Assembly (NCBI RefSeq): GCF_040566555.1
Contig: NZ_JBEWYP010000003.1
Span: 186,001-250,000, forward strand
DNA from: Sediminicola sp040566555
Lineage (GTDB): Bacteria; Bacteroidota; Bacteroidia; Flavobacteriales; Flavobacteriaceae
Length of the DNA: 64,000 nucleotides
Direction: 5' to 3'
Shown here: one piece after another, positions 52,036 through 60,282 of the stretch
How the letters are laid out: each line of letters starts with the position of its first letter
Numbering within the stretch: position 1 is the first letter of the stretch
Translations under genes and position numbers: made by a program
Notes under the pieces: model-generated
Told to the model about the DNA's origin: nothing
What the model saw: only the letters and a program-made list of their open reading frames with translations
Database searches by the model: none

Positions 52036-53304
52036 TTAGAACATAAATCTGTAATTGATCCCTGCTGAAACCGACCATACAAAACGTTCAGAATCAAAGA
52101 CTAGCTCTTGTCTTAACGCTCCAGCTTGTAATTTCCAGAGGTTCTGTAAATTCTTTGAGGGGAATTGATAGACTAAATTCAATCGTTGCGATTCCAAGTA
52201 TAGAACCGTTTCTGAAATCAATTGGTTGTTGATGTTCAATTGGGTTAATTCCGGTAGAAATCCATAACTTATCACTCCCCCAAAATAATTTTTAGCAGTT
52301 TTTAAATATTTTCGTACATCCAACGCCCCAGAAAAACTGGGAGATGCATTGGGCACCGGGGTAATATAAGGTCTAAATGAATAATAGAAGTTCCCTTTGT
52401 ACATCCCAAATGAGCCTGTGATAACCGTAGCGGTGGAATTTTCAAAATCATAATACTTACCCCCTAATGATGCTTCCATAGCGTTAGGTAGCTTTAGGTA
52501 GACCTCCCCTCCTATTAAATTCTTGGGAAAGATCTCAGCTTTGGAAAAGGAATAGGTTAAATGAGTGTATATGTTTTTTGTGACCTTAGGGTAGAGATCC
52601 AGCCCGTATTGGATACCATCCACACCAAATCTGTGTCCATAGTTGACATTGGCCGAAATACTTCCTAGAGAGGTAACTCTTTTATAGTCGACACTTACCG
52701 CTGCCATTGGATCGTATACGATATCGAAGACTTCGGCAGTGGTAGAGATGCCAATACTGTTCACATTGACCTGATCTTTTAGTTCCCGGTAAAATGCCTT
52801 GGCAGCGGTATCCCCTTCGAACCTCCTTAAATGATCCTGCAACCAGTCTATGGCAGAAGGTACCTCTCCGATAGAATTGATCGCCCTAGCCTTTAATAAA
52901 GATAGGTCTTGGTCCAGTTTTAGATATTTTAAGGCTTTGTTGGAAAGGCCTAGGGCCAAATAGTAGTTTTCGGCATATATTTCATTGTTTATAGCCCCTA
53001 TCCATGCATCTTTGATCATTTTGTCATGAGAAAGCACTTTATTGAATTCCTTTCTGGCATTTTCATATTGTTTGTCCCAGCTAAAAGTCTTTGCCAATAA
53101 TACCCTGGCGTCGTGAAAATTTGGATTTGCTGTCAGTATAACTTTCAAAGTATCCCTAGCTTCGCTTCTATCACCTTTAAATGCAAGATTTTGGGCAGTT
53201 GCAAACGATGCCTCTGGCGACTTTTCCATAGGTGTTTCTTGAGTATGTCCAATAATGGATATTACCAGAAATAGGAATAGGATATGGTGTTTGGTTAGAT
53301 TCAT
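52036..53304 (-). CDS. TPR plus YaiO-type outer-membrane beta-barrel
   Basis: The 422-residue protein has a signal peptide (ILFLFLVISIIGHTQ). TPR-like helices span about residues 25-170 (FHDARVLLAKTFSWDKQYEN). A C-terminal 16-18-strand-type barrel (about residues 185-422) ends in Phe (NYRFMF), as outer-membrane proteins do. The TPR-barrel order is that of YaiO and PgaA-like polysaccharide exporters. It overlaps the upstream gene by 4 bp and is the last long gene of the six-gene operon. I infer that it lets a polymer cross the outer membrane. Confidence 0.82.
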   Translation of the reverse strand: MNLTKHHILFLFLVISIIGHTQETPMEKSPEASFATAQNLAFKGDRSEARDTLKVILTANPNFHDARVLLAKTFSWDKQYENARKEFNKVLSHDKMIKDAWIGAINNEIYAENYYLALGLSNKALKYLKLDQDLSLLKARAINSIGEVPSAIDWLQDHLRRFEGDTAAKAFYRELKDQVNVNSIGISTTAEVFDIVYDPMAAVSVDYKRVTSLGSISANVNYGHRFGVDGIQYGLDLYPKVTKNIYTHLTYSFSKAEIFPKNLIGGEVYLKLPNAMEASLGGKYYDFENSTATVITGSFGMYKGNFYYSFRPYITPVPNASPSFSGALDVRKYLKTAKNYFGGVISYGFLPELTQLNINNQLISETVLYLESQRLNLVYQFPSKNLQNLWKLQAGALRQELVFDSERFVWSVSAGINYRFMF

Positions 53305-55700
53305 TTGATGGTGACCTGATCTAGATAAGCTTTAATTTTAGTATAATCAAAATACACTGCATTGGGATTTTCCAGGGCCTCTTGTTTCATATTTTCCATG
53401 GCCCTTGTCATTTTCTTTATCACATCTGGAGATTTGATATTATGCTTTTTCAATGGATCGATCAATAATAAGGCTTCTTGGTTTTTATCGGACCAGAAAT
53501 ATACGTCTAATAAGGCCGCATACCCATCAGAATAGGTGGGATATTTTCTAATGACCTCCTTTAGGATTGCAATACTCTCGCCATAAGCTTCATTCCACGC
53601 ATTTACCCTGCCCAATAGGATTTCCGTGTCTGCGTGACCTGGAATTTTAGTTAGAATGTACCTGCTGAGCAGCATGGCCCTATCCCTTTCATTATTCAAA
53701 GCCAGATCTCTGGCAGTTGAATAGGCATTATCAAAATCGGCGCCGCCAAAAACACTGTTCACCCATATCTGTTCTTGTTTAGAAAATTCGTTCTTGGGTT
53801 TTTTGAAAAGTGCCAGAGAAGTTGGGATGATTTTGTTATTATTGTTCAAATAGTTATTGATGGCTTTTGAGTTCCTATATCCATCCTTAGTTTCTCGAAT
53901 GATTTGTTCGTCCTTTTCTTTCTTCAGAACCAGATCCGTACCTAGTTTAAATACCGTATTTCTTGAGATGAAATGATCTCCTTGTATATATTCCCTGATA
54001 TTGTTCTTTTCTCTAAGAAATAGTATTTTCTTCTCCTTATCATACATACCGTTGTTTACCAGACCAGATCCCAACCAAGCAGTTTCCGATGGTAGGTCCA
54101 GTTTATATTTTTGTGTCAGCAAGGCAAGGATACTTGGAGCCAAATCTGCATGGGAGGAGAGGGAATTGAATTGTTTGGTTTGTTTGAGCAAGGGACTATA
54201 AATAAGTAGTGGCACCCTATAGCGATCTAGATTGTTCCCATGGGGCAGGTCGGAAAGGTTGTGTGTTCCTGTAATTATGAAGATCGTGTTTTCAAATGTC
54301 CTTTTTTTCTTATAGTTTTTAAAGAACAACTTAATGCTTTGATCCATGTAGTAAAGGCCTGCGAATATCTCCTTATTATTTTCGACTATTTTACGGGGCT
54401 TTGAACCTAGGGCTTCTTTTTCTAGGATTCTGTCTACTTTATCTTCATAATAGGAAAGATTAGGGATTAGTGACGGATTTTTAGTACTTAAAGTTTGTAT
54501 CACATCAAATCTGGCACGCGGGTATTCTATGAAATCTGCGTTATATTTCTTGAAAAGCTCCCTATCTGGATATCCTAAAGAAAGTCCGGCTGCATCCTCT
54601 TTTTGTAGTTCGTAAGTGTCATCAAAATTCTTTCGGTCCAAAATATAGTCCACCCGTTCTTCATAAAGGAACCTATCCAGAAAATTGATACTACTATTTC
54701 CTCCATAATTAAAGGACGTATAATAACCATTGGCCTTTAGAATGCCATAGAGGGTGTTGCGTTCGGGAGATATCTTGGTATTGGTAAATCCCTTTTTACC
54801 AAACGGCAAGGAACCTATGATGCTCGGCAAAACTTCGGAACTTTGACCTACATTGCTCACATAATTGGTCCAAAAGAGTGAACTGCCCTTTAAGGATTCA
54901 AGATAAGGGGTAAATCCTTCGTAATTGGGGTCCTTACCCAAAAAGTCCGATCCTAGGCCGTCCACGATCAAGATAACAATATTCGGTTTCTCTGCTTTCA
55001 GGTTGAAAAACTCCCCTAAACGGTCCTCAGTTTTTGTGGGTTGGAGAAGTGGGAATTCCACCTTTCCATCATACTTATTCAGATCCAACCATTCCTCGGC
55101 AAGACTAACTGTTAAATGTTGCGTTTTATTTTCATTGATAGGCTTCTTTTCCGAAGCTAGTGCCGCCAAGAACAGGCTAAAAAACACAATGGTCAAGGGG
55201 TACATTTTACTAATGATGCGATGCACCTTGACCGTAATCTTATAGAATAGAAAAAATAGTGACAGCATGCTGATTATGGCCATTAATACTATGGTGCTGA
55301 TCTTCCATATATTCACCCCATACCACGTAAGACTTAGTATGTTTACCTCTAGGATCTCATAATTGGCAAGATAGTATTCCGTCAATAAAACCTCTGTTAG
55401 TAAACCTATGATCAGAATGATTATGGTTACTACAAAACCAAAATTTGGTTTTCTTGATTCCAGAAAATTAAAACCAAAAACCAGGAGTAGCCCTACCAAA
55501 GAGGCATAGCCCAGGTGATGAAACAATTGCAACAAGAGGCTCTTGCCAACAAACACATCCAACACTCCACTGAGATATAAACGTATAAATTGGTAACAGG
55601 AAATAACCACAAGACAGCCAAAGAAAGCAATGACCAATCGGGTATATTCCCTTAGGGTCTTTCTGGGGGCATGTTTTGTTATTTTTTCTTCTACCTGCAT
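53301..55700 (-). CDS. LtaS/sulfatase-fold membrane protein with C-terminal TPRs
   Basis: The 799-residue protein has five N-terminal membrane helices (about residues 20-195), an alkaline-phosphatase-fold domain (about 240-560) and a TPR region (about 640-790). Metal or active-site segments are IVILIVDGLGSDFLG, YVSNVGQSSEVLPSIIGSLP and SSHADLAPSILALL. The motif usually DH is TH (ITGTHNLSD), so one metal ligand is replaced. Relatives transfer phosphoglycerol or phosphoethanolamine to glycans. In context it may modify the polymer made by the GT2 gene 5 bp upstream. Confidence 0.82.
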   Translation of the reverse strand: MQVEEKITKHAPRKTLREYTRLVIAFFGCLVVISCYQFIRLYLSGVLDVFVGKSLLLQLFHHLGYASLVGLLLVFGFNFLESRKPNFGFVVTIIILIIGLLTEVLLTEYYLANYEILEVNILSLTWYGVNIWKISTIVLMAIISMLSLFFLFYKITVKVHRIISKMYPLTIVFFSLFLAALASEKKPINENKTQHLTVSLAEEWLDLNKYDGKVEFPLLQPTKTEDRLGEFFNLKAEKPNIVILIVDGLGSDFLGKDPNYEGFTPYLESLKGSSLFWTNYVSNVGQSSEVLPSIIGSLPFGKKGFTNTKISPERNTLYGILKANGYYTSFNYGGNSSINFLDRFLYEERVDYILDRKNFDDTYELQKEDAAGLSLGYPDRELFKKYNADFIEYPRARFDVIQTLSTKNPSLIPNLSYYEDKVDRILEKEALGSKPRKIVENNKEIFAGLYYMDQSIKLFFKNYKKKRTFENTIFIITGTHNLSDLPHGNNLDRYRVPLLIYSPLLKQTKQFNSLSSHADLAPSILALLTQKYKLDLPSETAWLGSGLVNNGMYDKEKKILFLREKNNIREYIQGDHFISRNTVFKLGTDLVLKKEKDEQIIRETKDGYRNSKAINNYLNNNNKIIPTSLALFKKPKNEFSKQEQIWVNSVFGGADFDNAYSTARDLALNNERDRAMLLSRYILTKIPGHADTEILLGRVNAWNEAYGESIAILKEVIRKYPTYSDGYAALLDVYFWSDKNQEALLLIDPLKKHNIKSPDVIKKMTRAMENMKQEALENPNAVYFDYTKIKAYLDQVTIK

Positions 55701-55705
55701 GTATC

Positions 55706-57133
55706 TTAAGCTTTACTAAATCCTTTACGTGTTATAACTCCCCAACCAGATTTGATATTGAACAATTTCTTATAATTACCCCTGACCGAGGAAAATACCA
55801 CGATTGGATGAAATATTACAGGTTCCAAAATAGCGAATAACATTAGTGTCAATATATCCTTTGTTTTGGTGTACTGGTTATAGGAATAAACATCCCATAA
55901 TATGGCGTAAAATGAATACATTATCGAATAGGCATAAATGGACAAGGTGATTGCCACAAAAAAGCTCCAGTTTAGGATCCCTAGGTAATAGAATAGAATA
56001 ATGGAAAAGAATCCAAAGAATTCTAAAATAGGTGCCAACCATTCGTAAAAGAACCAATAAGGGTAACTGATCATTCCCAATTTCCCATATTTTGGGTTAA
56101 AGAACATATCCTTATGCTTTTGTAGGGTTTCCAGGTTTCCCCTGGACCATCTATCCCTTTGGTTTACCAAAATCTTCAAACTCTCTGGCACCTCTGTCCA
56201 GCACAAGGGATCTGGGATATACTCAATGGTATAAGGCTCGTCCCTATCGTGCATATATCTACGCATTTTAAAGACAATTTCCATGTCCTCCCCTACTGTT
56301 TTGGTGTCATATCCTCCCACGGCCAAAGCAATTTCCCTATCAAAAAACCCAAAGGCCCCTGAAATAATCAAGAGACTATCTATTCGTCCCCAAGCCATTC
56401 TGCCCAGCAAAAAGGAGCGGGTATATTCCAATAGTTGAAATTTCGCCAACCAATTCTTGGGTAATCGTATTTCCTCTAACATCCCACCTGCAATTTTACA
56501 GGAATTGGCAACTCTAATTACCCCACCAACAGCTATAACTCTTTTTTGTGAGCGTTGGTAAAACGATTTTACCACATGTAAAAGGGATTCCGGCATTAAA
56601 AGACAATCCACATCTATACAACCTACATATTGATTTTCTGAGAGGTGCATGCCAGTGTTCAAGGCATCTGACTTACCGCCGTTCTCTTTGTCGATCACTG
56701 TAAGTTTGGAAAAAGAAAGTTGTTTGGACTTATATATACCTCGTATCGGTTTTGATTGCCAATTCGGATCTATTTTTTTATCGATTTTAACAAGGTCATA
56801 GGCCGCAATCATCTTTTCTAAGGTGTCATCCTTACTTCCGTCATTTACCACCATTACCTCGTAGTTAACGTATTGCAATGAGAGCAGGGACCGTATGTTT
56901 TCCACTATGGTAAGTCCTTCGTTATAGGCAGGCGCAATAATGGTAATGCTCGGTGCCATTGGGGAGGCCATTATTTTGGATAGATCCCCAAAACTATTTT
57001 TATGTTTGTAATGCAGGGAATTTCGGGTGGAAAGGTATCCCATAAAGGTGAACATGATAAACAGCACCACTGTAAACACCAAAAAAACGATGTTTATATA
57101 ATCCAGGATGATATTTAGCAGTCCACTATCCAT
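55706..57133 (-). CDS. processive family-2 glycosyltransferase
   Basis: The 475-residue membrane GT2 protein has an N-terminal helix (about residues 12-35) and three to four C-terminal helices. The catalytic segments are VVNDGSKDDT, IDVDCLLMP (D-x-D), VGEDMEIVFKMRR (the ED base) and QRDRWSRGNLE (Q-x-x-R-W), as in synthases of cellulose, hyaluronan and poly-GlcNAc. It should polymerise a sugar at the inner membrane. No PilZ domain is seen. Its start overlaps the HEAT-repeat gene by 8 bp. The sugar is unknown. Confidence 0.9.
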   Translation of the reverse strand: MDSGLLNIILDYINIVFLVFTVVLFIMFTFMGYLSTRNSLHYKHKNSFGDLSKIMASPMAPSITIIAPAYNEGLTIVENIRSLLSLQYVNYEVMVVNDGSKDDTLEKMIAAYDLVKIDKKIDPNWQSKPIRGIYKSKQLSFSKLTVIDKENGGKSDALNTGMHLSENQYVGCIDVDCLLMPESLLHVVKSFYQRSQKRVIAVGGVIRVANSCKIAGGMLEEIRLPKNWLAKFQLLEYTRSFLLGRMAWGRIDSLLIISGAFGFFDREIALAVGGYDTKTVGEDMEIVFKMRRYMHDRDEPYTIEYIPDPLCWTEVPESLKILVNQRDRWSRGNLETLQKHKDMFFNPKYGKLGMISYPYWFFYEWLAPILEFFGFFSIILFYYLGILNWSFFVAITLSIYAYSIMYSFYAILWDVYSYNQYTKTKDILTLMLFAILEPVIFHPIVVFSSVRGNYKKLFNIKSGWGVITRKGFSKA

Positions 57134-59882
57134 TAAAGATATCCTTTATTTTTGATGGTAAGGAAAGAATCTGATCCAGAAAGGAAATGGTTCCCGTGGC
57201 CCCATTATTCTTAGCTTCTTCATGCTTTTTATTTGTGCTCGATTGTTCCTTCAAAGAACCCAGTTCAAAGTCCATGTCCAATAGATCTGAAGACTTAGAA
57301 GGACTTATTTCGAGGTCATCCAATAAAAAGCAAAAATCCAAAGGCATTTTACCTTTGGTGTTTTGAAAATTTTCTACGGAATAGATATTTCCCAATTGCT
57401 CTATCGGAATTTCTTCATCCAAAGTGAGGATTCCGGTAGGACTAACGGGTTCATCAGGTTCTCTAATGAGCTTATCCTTGCTGCCATCCTTGTTTCGTGG
57501 GGATTCTCCTCTTATTTCTTCTATTTCAGCAGGAACCAAGTTTAGATGTTCCTCCAATAAGACGATGGTCTGTTCAATTTTTTTCTTGAGGATCGGATTT
57601 TCGGTACTCAATAAGGTCTTTAGGAAGATATATTCCTTGGTATCCCCTATTTCTCCTATTTGATCCAATAGCACTAATTTGGTTTCAACATCTGCATTTT
57701 TAAAAAGAGGCTTAAAGATACACCTGTCCCTAATCTTTTCAATTTCCAGGACAGCTCCTTCTTCTTCAGAAAACCAATAGTTTTGATCCGAAATACCATT
57801 TAATATTTTAAGGGCTTTATCCCTGATACCTATGTTATCTTCATTGACCACGATTTGTTTCAAAATAGGAATCTCCCTTTCATCACCAACATCAAAGATG
57901 GTATCCAATAGGATGTTTTTATCACAATCATCCTTTATGGAAAAAATATCCTCATAAAAGTCGTCGTTGGGTGCAGTCCTATCTTTATTTAAACGAAGAC
58001 CGTTAAAATCTGGTTTTACCTTTACTATGGGCTCTTCCTTTTCAATTTCAACAAAATCGTCCAAATCAGGGATGTCTTTTAAGAACTGATCAAGGGATTC
58101 CAGGTCCAATGAATACAGTATTTCATCAGAAATCACTTCTAAATTCTTTAAATCCTCCATGCTTAAGGAGAAGGATTCTTTTACTGGTTTTTCTTTTTTC
58201 TCTTCCTTCATGGGTTGGTCTGTATTGTTAGTTTGGGTCTCCTCTTTAATACTTTTGTTTTCTAATGGTGTCTCAGGGACTTTGTCTGATTCAACTTCTG
58301 GAATTTCAAATTCAATTATTGGCTCTGCTGTTATTATGTCTTCAGGTGGTTGGTCTTCAGGGATTTCCGATTCCAGTGCATGAAAATCTGATTCCTTCAA
58401 TTGTTCTTCCTCTAAATTTTTGTTTTCTGATGATGTCTCAGGGATACTATCTGAATCAACTTCTGAAATTTCCAATTCAATAATACCCTCTGGCATTACC
58501 ATATCTTCTGTTGGCAGATCTTCAGGAATTTCCATATCAAGTGCATCAAATTCTGATTCTTTCAATTGTTCTTCCTCTAAAAATTTGTTTTCTAATGATG
58601 TCTCAGGGATACTTTCTGAATCAACTTCTGGAATTTCAACTTCTATATTTGTCTCAGCTGTTACAACTAATTCTGATGGCAGTGCTTCAGGAATATCCGT
58701 TTCAGGTGAATCCGATGCAGGCCCATTCATAGGTTCTTCTTCAAGTTGAGTGCTTTCTTCATCATTGGATACAATAAAATCTGATGTCATTGAATGAGAA
58801 TCATCAGAAGTGTCTTCCAGGTCTTCCAAAGTCATATCCGAATCAGGAGCCAAGGTGAGTATAGTACTTAAAGCTTTACTTTTTACAACAAAATTAAACG
58901 ACTTACTTTCAACATTTTGCAAGAATTCTATATCCTTTTCAGTACCTAGCTCAGATATGGTATCGAGAATCAAAATCTTGCTGTTCACATTACTCTTCCA
59001 AAACACCATTTTAAGCGTATCCAAGGCTTCAACTACCCCAAATTTTTGGATACAACTGATAGTTTCTTCTTTGATTTGTTTGTTTTTATGGCGCACCAAT
59101 TGGATCAAAATGGCATTAGCATCGTTTTGATCATAATGCTTCAAAAGGCGTAGTGCAAAAAGTACCACGGCCTTGTTGTTGGAGGTCAGCCATCTTTTGA
59201 ATCTAGGCGGCTGAAAGTTTTCCTTCTGTCTAAGGATATCCATTAGTTTTAGCTGCTGCCATTCTGATATCTGATATCTGGTGGTATCCAGAAAATGCAC
59301 AATACCTTTTTCTTCCAGCGACACCGCTGCCAATTCAGCCTGTTTGCGAACTGTCCCCCTTTTATCGTTTATAAATTTTGTGATAAAGCCGTAAGATTCT
59401 GTGACGCTCATCCGTGTGAGCTCCATAATTCCCTGGGAAACTACCTGCCATCGATAACTCCTGAGCTTATCAAATGCTTTGATATGAAGTCCTAAGTCTT
59501 TAAACAACTTGTACAGGCGCTCCAAGGTTTCTCCGGATAAATCTTTTTGTAGATCGATAAGGATATCAGACAGTATTTGATGGTTGAATTCGTCTTTGAT
59601 AAGATCCCTGATCTCGATCTTGAGGGTTATATAATTCTTGTGATCTTCCTCATTAGCACTATTTGCGTCGTAAAAAAGAAACTCGCTGATCATAGGCGAA
59701 AGTTGCCTCTTACGGTCTGATATCTGTTTGGTCTTAGAGGTGAATTTGTTTCTAAAAAAGAAAATAACTCCAAAATAAACTACAGCCAATACAGAAAACA
59801 AGAGCGTTAAATCCCACAAGAGATCCGTATGGATCTTTGGAACATCTAACAGCGCATAGCTATGTATGGTAAGAAGGTTCAT
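57126..59882 (-). CDS. membrane-anchored HEAT-repeat protein with acidic repeats
   Basis: The 918-residue protein has an N-terminal membrane helix (about 21-43). Helical HEAT-type repeats follow (about 70-370; KAVVLFALRLLKHYDQNDAN and KEETISCIQKFGVVEALDTL). Then comes an acidic linker of 2.8 tandem 55-residue repeats (396-549) and a second HEAT block (about 655-775; ILLDTIFDVGDEREIPILKQ). There is no catalytic motif. It is likely a scaffold on the cytoplasmic face. Overlap with the GT2 gene (8 bp) suggests it docks or controls the synthase. Confidence 0.8.
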   Translation of the reverse strand: MNLLTIHSYALLDVPKIHTDLLWDLTLLFSVLAVVYFGVIFFFRNKFTSKTKQISDRKRQLSPMISEFLFYDANSANEEDHKNYITLKIEIRDLIKDEFNHQILSDILIDLQKDLSGETLERLYKLFKDLGLHIKAFDKLRSYRWQVVSQGIMELTRMSVTESYGFITKFINDKRGTVRKQAELAAVSLEEKGIVHFLDTTRYQISEWQQLKLMDILRQKENFQPPRFKRWLTSNNKAVVLFALRLLKHYDQNDANAILIQLVRHKNKQIKEETISCIQKFGVVEALDTLKMVFWKSNVNSKILILDTISELGTEKDIEFLQNVESKSFNFVVKSKALSTILTLAPDSDMTLEDLEDTSDDSHSMTSDFIVSNDEESTQLEEEPMNGPASDSPETDIPEALPSELVVTAETNIEVEIPEVDSESIPETSLENKFLEEEQLKESEFDALDMEIPEDLPTEDMVMPEGIIELEISEVDSDSIPETSSENKNLEEEQLKESDFHALESEIPEDQPPEDIITAEPIIEFEIPEVESDKVPETPLENKSIKEETQTNNTDQPMKEEKKEKPVKESFSLSMEDLKNLEVISDEILYSLDLESLDQFLKDIPDLDDFVEIEKEEPIVKVKPDFNGLRLNKDRTAPNDDFYEDIFSIKDDCDKNILLDTIFDVGDEREIPILKQIVVNEDNIGIRDKALKILNGISDQNYWFSEEEGAVLEIEKIRDRCIFKPLFKNADVETKLVLLDQIGEIGDTKEYIFLKTLLSTENPILKKKIEQTIVLLEEHLNLVPAEIEEIRGESPRNKDGSKDKLIREPDEPVSPTGILTLDEEIPIEQLGNIYSVENFQNTKGKMPLDFCFLLDDLEISPSKSSDLLDMDFELGSLKEQSSTNKKHEEAKNNGATGTISFLDQILSLPSKIKDIFNG
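58239..58697 (-). repeat. 165-bp coding tandem repeats (55 residues each)
   Basis: Units start at 58697, 58532 and 58367 (residues 396, 451, 506); the third is partial. Each contains EIPE near its start, then E[FVL]EI[PS]EV[DE]S, [SK][IV]PET and LEEEQLKES in the first two. The protein repeat is extremely acidic. The exact 165-bp period suggests duplication within the gene. Confidence 0.85.
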
Positions 59883-59889
59883 TAATGGA

Positions 59890-60261
59890 TCAGACTTTTC
59901 TTAATTCTCTGGCAACCCTTACCAATAATTCTGTTGGACTTACAGGTTTGGATATAAAATCATTGGCGCCTAACTCAAAGGCGCTTAATACATTCTCCTC
60001 ATTCCCTGCAGAGGAAATGATAATAATTGGAACGGACAAGCTCAATTGGTTCCGGACGAAATCAATCAGTTCCAACCCGGATAAATACGGCATCATAATA
60101 TCACTGACGATTATATCAGGAATGCTTTCAGAGAGTTTCTCCTTCACTTGCTTTCCATCATTGGCCCTTATCACAATATAACCGGCCTTTTCAAGTCGGA
60201 AGGTCAATAAGGAGGCTAGTAATTCGTCATCTTCTGCCAGTAAAATTTTTTTCTTGTCCAT
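59890..60261 (-). CDS. stand-alone response regulator receiver
   Basis: The 123-residue protein is one REC domain: LLAEDDELLASLL gives the acidic pair, VSDIMMPYLSG the phosphoacceptor Asp, IIISSAG the switch Ser and ISKPVSPTELL the Lys. There is no output domain. It is encoded between the hybrid kinase (21 bp) and the HEAT-repeat gene (7 bp), so it probably relays phosphoryl signals from the kinase HPt to the polysaccharide machinery by protein contact rather than transcription. Confidence 0.92.
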   Translation of the reverse strand: MDKKKILLAEDDELLASLLTFRLEKAGYIVIRANDGKQVKEKLSESIPDIIVSDIMMPYLSGLELIDFVRNQLSLSVPIIIISSAGNEENVLSAFELGANDFISKPVSPTELLVRVARELRKV

Positions 60262-60282
60262 TTGGGGGGAATGGTTTAGGGT

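Noticed and set aside
58159..58749. Several Ser-rich plus-strand frames across the acidic repeats
   Set aside because: They are mirror images of the Glu/Ser-rich coding repeats of the HEAT protein and repeat for that reason only.
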